Part shown: positions 38,770 through 48,789 of the stretch, piece after piece
Layout of the letters: every line of letters starts with the position of its first letter
Position numbering within the stretch: position 1 is the stretch's first letter
Notes under the pieces: generated by a model
Told to the model about the DNA's origin: nothing
The model's database searches: none
Seen by the model: only the letters and a program-made list of their open reading frames with translations
Source: Eudorina sp. 2006-703-Eu-15
Lineage: Eukaryota; Chlorophyta; Chlorophyceae; Chlamydomonadales; Volvocaceae
Direction of reading: 5' to 3'
DNA: 64,000 nt
Assembly: GCA_003117195.1 (NCBI GenBank)
Contig: BDSI01000009.1
Location: 186,001-250,000 of the forward strand
Position numbers and translations under genes: made by a program

Positions 38770-39393
38770 ATGACCGCCAACTACTCGTACCGGTACTGCA
38801 TGTACGCCGCGACGGGCGACCTGGTCTGCCCTCGCCCGACCTCTGGTCGCGAGCCGTTCTTCAACCCTGGGGCTGCCGGCGGAGTCACGCTCTTCGCCAA
38901 CTGCAACTACGAGGGTCCGAGGGTCACGCTGGCCCCGGAGAGGAGGTACAACATGAACGAGATCGGCCTGCCCAACGACTCGATCAGCTCGATCAGCGTG
39001 CCCAGGGGCATGTACGTCACCGTGTACCAGCACGCCGACTTCCAGGGCCGCTCGCAGTCCTTCACGCGGGACGTGCCCTGCCTCGCGACCGAGGGCTGGA
39101 ACGACACCATATCGAGCGTGGTCGTGCTGGACTACGCCGTCAACCTGTACACCCACTGCGACTTTGTGGGCGAATCTGTGAAGCGCGGCCCCGGCCAGTA
39201 CCTGGTCGGCCAGCTGGGCCTGCCCAACGACTCGATCAGCTCGTTACGCGTGCCACCCGGCCTGTCGATCACCATATACGAGCACGACAACTACCAGGGC
39301 CGCAGGCAGACGTTCTTCCAGGACGTGCCCTGCCTCGTGGCGTTCGGCTGGAACGACATCATCTCGAGCTACACCGTCCAGGCCGCCGCGTGA
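38770..39393 (+). CDS. Tagged crystallin-fold protein 4 (two domains)
   Basis: 207 residues from the ATG at 38770. The tag CMYAATGDLVC lies near residue 10. Two beta/gamma-crystallin-like domains follow: TLFANCNYEGPRV...NDTISSVVV and NLYTHCDFVGESV...NDIISSYTV. Each has the NDSISS, VP-G and F/YQGR signatures. Unlike the three-gene row at 29-30.5 kb it has no repeat spacer but a duplicated domain. An AT-rich patch lies 30-45 bp upstream. Confidence 0.88.
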   Translation: MTANYSYRYCMYAATGDLVCPRPTSGREPFFNPGAAGGVTLFANCNYEGPRVTLAPERRYNMNEIGLPNDSISSISVPRGMYVTVYQHADFQGRSQSFTRDVPCLATEGWNDTISSVVVLDYAVNLYTHCDFVGESVKRGPGQYLVGQLGLPNDSISSLRVPPGLSITIYEHDNYQGRRQTFFQDVPCLVAFGWNDIISSYTVQAAA

Positions 39394-39405
39394 GTCACGA
39401 CAAAA

Positions 39406-40287
39406 ATGACACAGAGAAAGGAACATAGAGGGTCACAGGACACCAGAATCATAGAAACAGAGATGGCCATGGCGCCGGAGAACCCGCTGCACGTGTTCAC
39501 GCAGATCTACTACAGCCTGGTGGGCGGCGCCGGCGACGAGGTCGGCCAGCGCATCATGGAGCTGTACGGCGAGTACATGCGGTCGACGACGGCGGGCAGC
39601 GAGGAGACGTACATCCGCCAGTCGCGCGACTTTGCCGAGAAGCACGCGCGCCTGATCCGCGACGTGTACAGCACGCTGGTCGACGACTCGGAAGAACTGC
39701 CACCCGGCGTCATCGACCGCTTCGTGCGGTGCTTCGTCTTCGACGCGCTCTACACCGTGGACCGCCTGCGCGACGACCTGGCCGACTACCACGCGCGTAC
39801 TGACCGCCGGCATCCACAGCAGCAGAAGCAGCAGAAGCAGCAGGACGAAGAGGAGGATGAGTCGACTGGATCGGCAGATCTGCTCGCGAAGGGGAGCGTC
39901 GAGGCGGCGCCACAGCCCGGGAAGCCCGAGGTCGAGGAGCGTGAGAAGCAGCAGAGACCGCAGGCCTACGACGCCGAGTACGTGTCCATCTTTGAGCGCG
40001 AGTTCGGGCGGCCGATGCACGTCGAGGAGTACTACTACTACCGCGAGCTGTACCCGACGGCCTCGGACATCGCGCCGGCCGTGGCTGAGCTCAACGCGCG
40101 CCAGACGCGCGCCTTCATCGACGCGCGCGCGCTGTACACGGACTACCTGCGCCGCGGCCTCTCGCTGCACGGCTTCGTCAAGGAGCACCTGAGGAGCTTC
40201 GCGGACGCCGGATTCCTGGACGGGCTCAAGTCGGCGATCCTGGGCTCCGACGACGGGCCGATCGCGAACCCCTGTGGCTTCCTGTAG
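39406..40287 (+). CDS. Unknown helical protein
   Basis: 293 residues. An N-terminal helical domain (FTQIYYSLVGGAGDEV...ELYGEYM) and a C-terminal helical domain with EYVSIFEREFGRPMHVEEYYYYRELYP and LHGFVKEHLRSF are joined by a Gln/Glu-rich linker (residues 140-190). The C-terminal pattern (IFER-FGR, then aromatic EEYYYY) looks conserved, and I recall similar segments in giant-virus proteins without being able to check. It starts 13 bp after the preceding gene. Confidence 0.7.
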   Translation: MTQRKEHRGSQDTRIIETEMAMAPENPLHVFTQIYYSLVGGAGDEVGQRIMELYGEYMRSTTAGSEETYIRQSRDFAEKHARLIRDVYSTLVDDSEELPPGVIDRFVRCFVFDALYTVDRLRDDLADYHARTDRRHPQQQKQQKQQDEEEDESTGSADLLAKGSVEAAPQPGKPEVEEREKQQRPQAYDAEYVSIFEREFGRPMHVEEYYYYRELYPTASDIAPAVAELNARQTRAFIDARALYTDYLRRGLSLHGFVKEHLRSFADAGFLDGLKSAILGSDDGPIANPCGFL

Positions 40288-40298
40288 TCCGGCGGCGC

Positions 40299-40379
40299 CT
40301 GCGTTTTGTGTGTGTGTCAGAGCTAAAGTCAGTCAGAGCTAAAGTCCGAGCTAAAGTCCGAGCACTCATACAAACTTAC
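40299..40379 (-). other. Candidate intron (81 bp)
   Basis: GTAAGT donor right after the conserved end of the leftward gene, CGCAG acceptor, ggactttagctc repeats inside. Length and repeat content match the introns of eIF5B. The downstream exon would be antisense to the neighbouring gene, so this is uncertain. Confidence 0.4.
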
Positions 40380-41036
40380 CAGCCTGGCGTAGACGATTTG
40401 TTTTCCGAGTTCCTCGTCCACGCCCACGTTCTGGAAGAACCTGCACGTCTGGAGCTCCAGCAGGACCCTTTCCAGCGGCGCACGCAAGATGACCTCCTGC
40501 GCGAACTGCTCCGCTTGGGCCATGCTTAGCGGTTCCCTTTGCCGTTGGTTCTGCCGCATGTACATGAGCCATGGCACGAAGACCTGTTCCGCCTCCTTGA
40601 CCTCCTTGTTTGAGACCCTCAGCTTGTGCTTGAGCTTTTCCAGCTCCACCTGATAGGCATCCGACAACTCCTTCTCACTCAAGCCGTGGAGCCATCCGCC
40701 ATCGGAGACCGCGCGCCACGTCCCTCTCGTTCCTCCTCCACTTGACGCCCCGCCCACGACATACGCCGCCTTTGCGATATTCTTGCAAAAGAATTCTGCG
40801 GACCTTGTAGACGTGGACGGTCCCTCCACCGGCCCCACTTGGCATTCCATCCTGACCATGAAAACGCATGCCACCTTCGTGGTCGAAGCCCTGCGCTGCG
40901 AGAAGACGTCCATCATGGTCGTCGTCGTCGTCGTTTGTTGTCCAGGGTCCAACGACCCTGGAACGTTGGACCCGGAACCGACGAGCCTTTGGTATGCGGT
41001 GTCCAGGTTCAGGTCTTCTTCAGCCATGATCTCCAT
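40329..41036 (-). CDS. Unknown protein with TFIIS-like helical region, possibly spliced at its 3' end
   Basis: 235 residues from the ATG at 41036 (41027 also possible). Low-complexity Thr run (residues 33-38). The main domain is helical: LSEKELSDAYQVELEKLKHKLRVSNKEV and AEQFAQEVILRAPLERVLLELQ. The resemblance to any known helical bundle is superficial. If unspliced it ends in SDFSSD repeats; if the candidate intron 40299-40379 is removed it continues antisense into the next gene. The open frame upstream of 41036 is made of a 12-bp satellite and is unlikely coding. Confidence 0.55.
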   Translation of the reverse strand: MEIMAEEDLNLDTAYQRLVGSGSNVPGSLDPGQQTTTTTTMMDVFSQRRASTTKVACVFMVRMECQVGPVEGPSTSTRSAEFFCKNIAKAAYVVGGASSGGGTRGTWRAVSDGGWLHGLSEKELSDAYQVELEKLKHKLRVSNKEVKEAEQVFVPWLMYMRQNQRQREPLSMAQAEQFAQEVILRAPLERVLLELQTCRFFQNVGVDEELGKQIVYARLVSLYECSDFSSDFSSD

Positions 41037-41460
41037 GATCACCACCTTTGCCGCCGCCGCCGCCGCCGCCACAGCAGCAGTAACAAACAGCAGAAGGCGA
41101 AGAAGAAGGCGAAGAAGAAGGCGAAGAAGAAGGCGCTGGGAGAGATTGAGGGACTTTTGCAAGAGCCTTTTTTGAATGAACAGCGTGAACTTTTGTGTTG
41201 TTTGTGTTGTTTCACAAATTATTTCAAGTGACTTATGACCTATTGTAAAAATGTAGGTCAAGTACGAAACAGAACCCTACAATACCAAATCCTGTCATGT
41301 CACAATCCTGTGGATTGACTTTTGATAGCCTTTGATAGCTTCAGAACAGACTCACAGAACTCTCATCAGAACTCTCATCATAACTCTCATCAGAACTCAC
41401 GGACTCACGGACTCACGGACTCACGGAACTCACGGAACTCACGGACTTCGGACTGTTGAA
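41037..41460. other. Repeat-rich intergenic region
   Basis: Divergent gap. It holds a GCC run (41051-41069), an aagaaggcg(aag) satellite (41094-41140), a ctctcatcagaa repeat (41358-41396) and an actcacgg repeat (41396-41440). A plausible shared control region, though AAAAATTGA is absent. Confidence 0.45.
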
Positions 41461-42764
41461 ATGCCTAATACGTCTCGCTTTGTTCTTCCTGCTTCTTCCG
41501 TGAGCCAGAGCGCTTGGCATTTACAGGGTTCGCTTGAGGAGCGCATCGGCGGCTTCGCCGTTGAGCCCGCTCTTTTTGATGACAACGTCTTCCTCGTTGG
41601 TGATAACGCCTTCCAGCAGCACCAGCAGCAGCAGCAGCAGGAGGTCAGTCTCTTGGTTGAGAGAGAACAAGGATCTCACTCTCGCTCACTAACAACCTAC
41701 TACTTCCCTGACAGCAGGTCTCTTCTTCTTCTTCTTCTATTGTTTACCTTGCTTCTGGCGAAGCCGTGGTTCCGCTCCACCCTGGCATCCGATCTTTGGC
41801 TTGTCCAGGTCTCAGTCCTCATCCTGAGTATGAGGTGGAGGTCGTTCGCGCAGGCGGCCTTCGCTGCTTCCTTCCTTCCGGCAAGAGCGTTCCCAGCGCT
41901 TTCACGGAGCTCCTTGGCGCTGCGAACCCTTCCTCTCGTCGCACCTGGCACCTGGCCATGCCTGCCTCTTCCTTCTCCTCCAGCTCCTCCTCCAGCTCCT
42001 CCTCCAGCTCCTCTTCTGGACCTATTACATTCGTGTGCTTCGAGCCTCCGTACTGGTCTTCGTACGACGTGAGCCACGGTCGGTTCGTGCAGCTTCCCTC
42101 AGCGTCTACGAGCGCACCGCAGTCGTCGTGCCTTCCCAGCTCCGTGTCAGACCTGTGCGTCTTGAGCATGAGCCTGATCCGCCTCGGCCACAACGGCGCC
42201 CCGCTGGGCCTGATGCTCCCGCGCGTGTCGCTGGTGAGCCGCCTGCTGTACGTCGGCGAGCAGCGTCGTCGGCTCCTCCTCCAGCACTCGTCTCAGTTGA
42301 AGCTGCTGAAGGACGTGCTGACAGCGAACCTGCTGTCGGACCGTCTGTTCGTTCTGGGCGGCAACGATTTTGCACTTTGCACGGAGTCTGAGGCCGCGCA
42401 ATCTGAGGCCGCACAGCTTGAGGCCGCTCGCGCTTCGTACCGCTACTACCGCGCGCTGTCGAAGTCTTGGACCACCCAGACTCCGACTCCGTCGGCTGCG
42501 GCTGCGGCTGCGACGGCGGCACCGACTCGGGGTGCGAAGGCGCCGGCGACTCCGTCGGCTGCGGCTACGGCGGCGGCACCGACACGGGGTGCGAAGGCGC
42601 CTGCGACTCCGTCGGCTGCGACACGGGGTGCGAAGGCGCCTGCGACTCCGTCGGCTGCTGCGGCGACTCTGGATGCGGCGGCGACTCGGGATGCGAGCAG
42701 GAAGCGGCGGCGTCTGATGGTGCCGTCCGACGGGTCGGACGAGGGGGGTGATGCGGACGTTTGA
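41461..42764 (+). CDS. Spliced repeat-rich protein (two exons), unknown
   Basis: Exon 1 is 41461-41643, intron 41644-41717 (74 bp, GTCAGT...GACAGCAG), exon 2 41718-42764. They encode 409 residues. The splice joins a poly-Gln run to a poly-Ser run (QQQE|VSSSSSS) and keeps frame. Without splicing, exon 1 enters a stop-bound tail. The folded part (VYLASGEAVVPLHPGI...EYEVEVVRAGGLRCFLP) is beta-rich, with a helix RRRLLLQHSSQLKLLKDVL. The C-terminal third has TRGAKAPATPSAA repeats and a basic KRRR cluster (nuclear signal-like). Confidence 0.7.
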
Positions 42765-42784
42765 AGTCCTGAGGGACGCGCGCG

Positions 42785-42848
42785 CGCGCAAGAGAGAGCG
42801 AGAGAGCGAGAGAGAGAGAGAGCGAGAGAGAGAGCGAGAGAGAGAGAG
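42785..42848. repeat. GA-rich microsatellite
   Basis: Interrupted (ga)n and gagc units over about 60 bp, in the gap after the spliced gene. A second, 10-bp repeat (agagagtcca type) occupies 43050-43110 just before the next ATG. Confidence 0.85.
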
Positions 42849-43128
42849 GTTCCGGTATTGATGTTGTGTTGGGCGTTGGGACAGAGTTGATGCCGGAGGA
42901 GAGAGTTCCGTGTAAGTCTTCCCGCAGTCAAAAGCATTTACGAGCCGCGCTGTACGACTCCAGAAAAACCAGAAAAAAAACAGAAGAACCTCCGAGCCGT
43001 GCAGTGCCTCGCGATTTTTAATAAATTATCTTTACAAGATCCAAGAGAGTTCTTAGAGAGTCCTAGAGAGTCCAAGAGAGTCCAAGAGAGTCCAAGAGAG
43101 TCCAAAAGAGAGTTTCAGAGAACAACGC

Positions 43129-45840
43129 ATGGCTCGGCATCATTATCATCATCATACCCCCGGACACAAGAGCCGGCATCGGAAGCGTCGACCGATCAAG
43201 ATTGTCGAGGCGACGGACAAGTATTACGAGGCCTCGAAGTCTGGCGTCCGTCTGAAGACCTTGGAGAAGGAGGCCATCGAGGACGGCGCGTCCGAGGTGA
43301 TGGTGCAGCAGTTTGAGCGCCACATCGCCGCGTTCGGCAACGCGCTGCACGGCTCGGAGGTTCCGTTCCGCGTGCCCAAGAAGTACAACAAGAACGAGAA
43401 CGAGAACGAGAACGAGAAGGACAACAACCCGTCCAGCCTGAAGGCGTACACGCACGGCACGTACGCGATCTTCGCCCAGCTCCGTAACAACCCCGAGCTG
43501 CTTGCCGCCGCCCGCACAGCCTTCGAGCACAACCCCTGGGTCCGCACCACGCTGTCCGTGGTGCTCCGCGACGACGGGTCTCTCGTGACTCCCCGCGACA
43601 TCGACATGACCGTCCTGGCCTCGTACCCGCCCCGCTGCAACACGTACGCGGGCTGCAACGAGTTTGGCGCGGTGCATCGCGTCCGGGAGCTGATGGGCCG
43701 TCTCCGCGTGGAGCTCCTGGACCAGCTCCGCAGCCCCGCGGTGCACCTGCGGCTGATGAACCAGGTCCGCGACAAGATCTCCCAGAACCTCGCGCGCGCG
43801 AACTCCAAGTTCGTCGTGGACCGCCTGTCGCTGTCGAACGCTTCCGAGACGTGGCTCGAGTCCGCGGAGCTCCCGGGCCCCGACGGCCTCCCCCAGAAGT
43901 TCGTGCGCCACCACATGGAGGCCTCCGCCCGCCTGGACTGCACCCCCGCCGCGATGAACTACGCACGCAACTCCGCAGCCCCCCGCTGCACGCCCATCCG
44001 CCAGAGCACGAACACGACCATCTCCTTCTCCGAGCGCCTGGTGATGCCCTCCAAGGCCGGCGACATCCGCTTCACGTACGACGCCGACTTTGTTCTGCTG
44101 CGCCTGGCCCTGATCGTCAAGGTCCTGCTGCGGCCCGCGAGCGGCGTCCGGTCTGCCTCGAAGGGAGAAAAGCCCGCCTGGATGTTCGTGCCCGCCAACT
44201 TCCTGGACGTGACGGTCCTTCGCGGCGGCGACATCGCGTTCAACCCCGCGCGCGTGTTCCGCGACAACAGCGGGCTGGAGGTGGGTTCCATCCAGAACGT
44301 GGACCCCGAGGTGACGTCGGGCGACGCGCTCACCGTTCCGTTCCCGAGCCGCGCGTACATCGCGGAGAACACGATCCGCCAGATCGCGTGGCACGAGCGG
44401 CACCTGTCGGAGCACCGCGCAGCGCCCGCCGACTCGCCGCTGCGCATCCCCCCTCAGAACCTCGAGCCGATGCACCGCAAGCTCGACAAGCTGAACCGGC
44501 GCATGGACTCCCTGGGCTTCCTGGAGTACCTGGACGACTTCCTGCGTGACACGCGCCAGCGTCGCAAGCTGTCGCTCGAGGGCGCGCTGAGCGTTCTGGT
44601 GGAGTCCGTGTCTGTGCGCGTGCCCAAGCACTTTACGTCGCTCCTGTCGCGGCACCCCGCCGGCCTCGTGCTGTACCGCGGCGAGCTGATCGAGCCCAGC
44701 ACCGGCTTGCCGCTGCCCTCCGTCGCCCTGCTCGCTCCGGACTCGGGGACTCGCTCCGGACTCGGGGACTCCGGACTTGACGCTTCTTCCGGCTCCGCTT
44801 CCGCAGAGGACGTCGAGCTCGACTTCGTGGTCGAGGTCGAGGTCGACGGTCACCGCGACCCTGGCAAGAAGGACTCCCGAGGGACTTCCGAAGAGGTCCA
44901 CGTGGTCGGTGCGGCCGCCGCCGCGGTGGAGCAGTACCGCCGCGCCGCCAGCCGCAAGATGAAGGAGCTGCAGCAGCAGCTGGAGAAGTCCATCCGCGAC
45001 CTTGCGCGCCGCGTGGGCTGGTACAACTGGCGCGTCGCGCCGTCGGAGTACCCCGTCTTGGCGCCCCAGGAGGACGACCCTCATGGTGGTGGTGGTGGTG
45101 ATGATGATGATCGCGTGTCGTCCCCCGACGCCTTCCAGCTGCAGCTGCGCGCCCAGGCCATCGCCGACCTGCCCGCCGTGAGCGCCGTCCAGTGGTTCCT
45201 TGACCGCTGGCTCGGCTTCTGGAGCCTCGTGTACCCACCGCACGGCCTCGACAACAGCAGCCGCGCTGGCAAGGTCAAGGCGCCGCTGGTCGTCCGGGCT
45301 TCCTCGGACGCAGAGGGCTCGGACGGGGACGCAGAGGGCTCGGACGCAGAGGGCTCGGACGCAGAGGGCTCGGACGCAGGCTCGGACGCAGAGGGCTCGG
45401 ACGCAGGCTCGGACCTTTCTTGGTCTTCTTCCAATTCTTCTTCTTCCAATTCTCCGATTGGAGTAAACGACGACGGCGACGACGAAGAGGAAGAGTACGC
45501 GGCGGGAGTACCAGGTCGCGAAAAAGGGAACCGGAAGCATTTCGGCGGTTCTTATTATTATTCTGCTGTTGCTCCTGTGAGCAAGCCCACCAAGTCAACC
45601 AAGTCAACCAAGCCCAAGTCGAAGTCCAAGCCCACCAAGTCGAAGTCCAAGTCAACCAAGTCAACCAAGTCAACCAAGTCAACCAAGTCGAAGTCCAAGC
45701 CCAAGCCCAAGCCCACCAAGTCAACCAAGCCCAAGTCCAAGTCCAAGTCAACCAAGCCCAAGTCCAAGTCCAAGTCAACCAAGCCCAAGTCCAAGTCCAA
45801 GTCAACCAAGCCCAAGTCCAAGTCAACCAACAAGAAGTAG
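43129..45840 (+). CDS. Large basic protein, candidate virion core protein
   Basis: 903 residues. His/Lys/Arg-rich start (residues 1-25), a long folded region (about 25-530), then low-complexity acidic (SDAEG repeats, 45300-45415) and a lysine-rich tail of KPKSKSTK repeats (45580-45835). The folded part includes DIDMTVLASYPPRCNTYAGC and DIRFTYDADFVLLRLALIVKVLL. The lysine-rich tail suggests DNA binding. By size and charge it could be a core protein, but I could not match it to a known one. Confidence 0.65.
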   Translation: MARHHYHHHTPGHKSRHRKRRPIKIVEATDKYYEASKSGVRLKTLEKEAIEDGASEVMVQQFERHIAAFGNALHGSEVPFRVPKKYNKNENENENEKDNNPSSLKAYTHGTYAIFAQLRNNPELLAAARTAFEHNPWVRTTLSVVLRDDGSLVTPRDIDMTVLASYPPRCNTYAGCNEFGAVHRVRELMGRLRVELLDQLRSPAVHLRLMNQVRDKISQNLARANSKFVVDRLSLSNASETWLESAELPGPDGLPQKFVRHHMEASARLDCTPAAMNYARNSAAPRCTPIRQSTNTTISFSERLVMPSKAGDIRFTYDADFVLLRLALIVKVLLRPASGVRSASKGEKPAWMFVPANFLDVTVLRGGDIAFNPARVFRDNSGLEVGSIQNVDPEVTSGDALTVPFPSRAYIAENTIRQIAWHERHLSEHRAAPADSPLRIPPQNLEPMHRKLDKLNRRMDSLGFLEYLDDFLRDTRQRRKLSLEGALSVLVESVSVRVPKHFTSLLSRHPAGLVLYRGELIEPSTGLPLPSVALLAPDSGTRSGLGDSGLDASSGSASAEDVELDFVVEVEVDGHRDPGKKDSRGTSEEVHVVGAAAAAVEQYRRAASRKMKELQQQLEKSIRDLARRVGWYNWRVAPSEYPVLAPQEDDPHGGGGGDDDDRVSSPDAFQLQLRAQAIADLPAVSAVQWFLDRWLGFWSLVYPPHGLDNSSRAGKVKAPLVVRASSDAEGSDGDAEGSDAEGSDAEGSDAGSDAEGSDAGSDLSWSSSNSSSSNSPIGVNDDGDDEEEEYAAGVPGREKGNRKHFGGSYYYSAVAPVSKPTKSTKSTKPKSKSKPTKSKSKSTKSTKSTKSTKSKSKPKPKPTKSTKPKSKSKSTKPKSKSKSTKPKSKSKSTKPKSKSTNKK

Positions 45841-45928
45841 ATTTGGGTTGGCCGTGTGTGTGTACGAGTCTGCGTGAGCGTGAACCGATGAACCGATAGA
45901 GCCGGAAGCCTTCTCTAAGGGTAACGAG

Positions 45929-45949
45929 CAACGGTCTAGACGACCGTTG
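45929..45949. terminator. Short hairpin after the core-protein candidate
   Basis: caacggtc / gaccgttg arms of 8 bp with a 5-base loop, 89 bp past the stop. Possible 3'-end processing hairpin. Confidence 0.45.
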
Positions 45950-45965
45950 ATGAGCACCCTTCGAC

Positions 45966-46545
45966 CATCCTAAAGGCAAGCGCGCGACGAGGGTCACGCA
46001 GGCAAGCGCGCGACGCGTGCGGTCGAGGGTCACGCAGGCAAGCGCGCGACGCGTGCGGTCGAGGGTCCCAAGAGAAGAGCGCGCGACGCGTGCGGTCGAG
46101 GGTCCCGCAGGCAAGCGCGTGACGTGTGCGGTCGAGGGTCCCAAGAGAAGAGCGCGCGACGCGTGCGGTCGAGGGTCCCGGGAGGCAAGCGCGCGACGCG
46201 TGCGGTCGAGGGTCCCGCAGGCAAGTGCGCGACGCGTGCGGTCGAGGGTCCCGCAGGCAAGCGCGTGACGTGTGCGGTCAAGGGTCCCAAGAGAAGAGCG
46301 CGCGACGCGTGCGGTCGAGGGTCCCGGGAGGCAAGCGCGCGACGCGTGCGGTCGAGGGTCCCGGGAGGCAAGCGCGCGACGCGTGCGGTCGAGGGTCCCG
46401 GGAGGCAAGCGCGCGACGCGTGCGGTCGAGGGTCCCCAAGAGAAGAGCGCGCGACGCGTGCGGTCGAGGGTCCCAAGAGAAGAGCGCGCGACCCGGGAGG
46501 CAAGCGCGGTCCCCGGCAACGTGCAGTCCCCGGAGAAGAGTCCAT
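45966..46545. repeat. Left minisatellite array of the inverted-repeat cassette
   Basis: About 15 copies of a unit near 36-39 bp, core gcgcgcgacgcgtgcggtcgagggtccc, with two alternating linkers (gcaggcaa and aagagaaga). The same core occurs in reverse orientation at 52981-53425. Confidence 0.92.
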
Positions 46546-46548
46546 AGT

Positions 46549-46592
46549 AGAGACATTATTTTCTCGGGGCAAACGGTATGCGGTAGACCATG
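46549..46592 (+). promoter_or_regulatory. Left inverted-repeat core with promoter-like sequence and ATG
   Basis: agagacattattttctc, then ggcaaacggtat, then tagaccATG. It is the only AT-rich patch in the region, so probably the promoter of the S74 gene. Nearly identical sequence lies inverted at 52928-52968, also ending in an ATG that points inward. Confidence 0.75.
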
Positions 46593-48122
46593 GCCAGCAG
46601 CAGCAACTACTTTGCGAACCACAGCGTGTTCATGCAGTCCGTCGCCGTAACGGGCAGCCTCCTGCCTGCCGCCGCCAACTCCGCGGCCTCCGTGGGCTCT
46701 AACGGGATGCAGTTCTCCAACGTCTACACGCAGTGTGTCACCAACGCAACTAACGCGCTGCTGCTGTACGGCGCGGCCAACGCTAGCAGCAACACCGTGA
46801 ACAGCCGTTTCATGAGCAGCAACGCCACTCTGTTCATCGGCAGCAACATGGCCGCCGTCCAGGAAACGCTGCAGGTGTGCGGCCCCCTCACGCCCAAGTA
46901 CTATTATCACAACCTCACGTCCTGCAACAACACGCTGGTCATCAACGGCATGGGCGACGTCGGCGTTTACGGCTCCGTCCTTCTGCAGACCAACGCGAAG
47001 AACCGGATGCTGTTCACCATGGACGGCCAGCTTCCGGCTGGCAACCAGACCGAGTCGTACTCGACGCTCAAGTTTGTGTGGTCCTGCAACTGCTTCTCCA
47101 ACATCGTCGCCGACAACTGGTACCCCGTACACATGTTTCTGACATCGCAGCAGGAACCCACCCCCCCTTTCACGCGCATCTTGGCGGCGTATGGCGACAT
47201 TATGTTCTGTTACGGCGGACCGTTAAGTGGCGGCGAGAAGATCTTCAGACTGAACCGCGGCGGCGACGCCGACTTGCCAGGCGCCCTGACGGTCAGAGGC
47301 GCCTTGAACAACCTGACGGTCTCCGGGACCGGCATCGCCACGCTGAGCACAGAGACGTTCGCCTTCAACAAAGCTCCCTACGGCTATTACGACTTCAACA
47401 TGCAGAACAGCACACGGTTTCGCGTCGAGTGGAACGACGTCAAGTGCCTGGGCCTCAACCTGCACGCTAACACCCTGTACGTCAACGGCCAGTACGTCTC
47501 GTCCGACAGGCGCGTCAAATCAGACATCCAGGACGTCGTCAACTGCCTGGACGTCGTGGACGGCCTGCGCGTGGTCCAATTTGACAGGCTGGCCCGGCCC
47601 AGCTCGGCGGGAGGCAGCGACACCAAGAAGAGCACTGGCGTTATCGCGCAGGACGTCCAGGTCGTCTACGACTCCGCCGTCAGCGAGCGCGAGGGCGCCG
47701 TGGCGAACTTGTACGAGTACCGTGACGTTGTCGAGCGCTCGAGCACGCAACTCAGGATATCGAGCCCCTTGACGTTGCCCGCCGGCTTCAGCCCCGAAGA
47801 CGGGGACAAGACGAGCTTCGAGGTTCTGGACGCCAACGGGACACCGTACGTGTTCAAGTACTCATCGGCCGCGCTGACGCTGACTCTCGATTCTCGTGCG
47901 ACGAACGGACCGGCAACCACGGACGGCATGCAGCTGTACCCAGGTGGGAAGGTCTTCGTGTACGGGACGCGCGTGTCCGACTGCAAGCACGTCAACTACA
48001 ACGACTTGTTCTGCGTGGGCCTGGGCGCTACCAAGGAGCTGCGCGCGGAGCTCTCTCGGCTGCGGGCTGAGGTGCAAGACCTGAAGGACGTCGTGCGGGG
48101 AATTCTGATAGGACAGGCTTAG
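46590..48122 (+). CDS. Fibre-type protein with C-terminal S74 intramolecular chaperone
   Basis: 510 residues. Asn/Ser/Thr-rich beta-structured shaft (residues 1-300) with N-linked sites (NAT, NLT, NCT). The S74 peptidase/chaperone begins at S305-D-R-R-V-K310; the Ser and Lys five apart are the autocleavage dyad known from phage endosialidases. TGVIAQDVQ follows, as in the family, then an unusual beta insertion and a C-terminal coiled coil (LRAELSRLRAEVQDL). S74 domains trimerise fibres and then cut themselves off. A virion fibre or adhesin is the likely product. The start codon lies within the inverted repeat. A hairpin follows the stop. Confidence 0.85.
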   Translation: MASSSNYFANHSVFMQSVAVTGSLLPAAANSAASVGSNGMQFSNVYTQCVTNATNALLLYGAANASSNTVNSRFMSSNATLFIGSNMAAVQETLQVCGPLTPKYYYHNLTSCNNTLVINGMGDVGVYGSVLLQTNAKNRMLFTMDGQLPAGNQTESYSTLKFVWSCNCFSNIVADNWYPVHMFLTSQQEPTPPFTRILAAYGDIMFCYGGPLSGGEKIFRLNRGGDADLPGALTVRGALNNLTVSGTGIATLSTETFAFNKAPYGYYDFNMQNSTRFRVEWNDVKCLGLNLHANTLYVNGQYVSSDRRVKSDIQDVVNCLDVVDGLRVVQFDRLARPSSAGGSDTKKSTGVIAQDVQVVYDSAVSEREGAVANLYEYRDVVERSSTQLRISSPLTLPAGFSPEDGDKTSFEVLDANGTPYVFKYSSAALTLTLDSRATNGPATTDGMQLYPGGKVFVYGTRVSDCKHVNYNDLFCVGLGATKELRAELSRLRAEVQDLKDVVRGILIGQA

Positions 48123-48147
48123 GACAAGACAAGTTTGGGACAAGTTT

Positions 48148-48206
48148 AGGACAAGTTTAGGGCAAGTTTAGGGCAAGACCCCTGTTCCTTGTCCTAAACT
48201 TGTCCT
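48148..48206. terminator. 14-bp-stem hairpin after the S74 gene
   Basis: aggacaagtttagg at 48148-48161 pairs perfectly with cctaaacttgtcct at 48193-48206. Several direct copies of gacaagttta precede it. Placement 26 bp after the stop fits a mimivirus-like 3'-end hairpin signal. Confidence 0.7.
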
Positions 48207-48290
48207 AGGAGTCTAGGAGGGTTCGCGCCGGTGTGCGCGCGCGTCCTGCCTAATCGTTAGTCCGTGATCGTCGACGTGTATTGATAATAA

Positions 48291-48752
<462 letters not shown>

Positions 48753-48789
48753 GGTTTTTTACCACAGTCAAAAAAATCTCTCGCACGGG

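Noticed and set aside
45275..46519. Long minus-strand frame rich in Arg/Ala/Leu over the minisatellite
   Set aside because: The frame is an artefact of the 36-39-bp repeat having no stops; no start signal or conserved domain.
45966..46545. CRISPR-like array
   Set aside because: Units are contiguous with no unique spacers, and no cas genes are present; it is a minisatellite.
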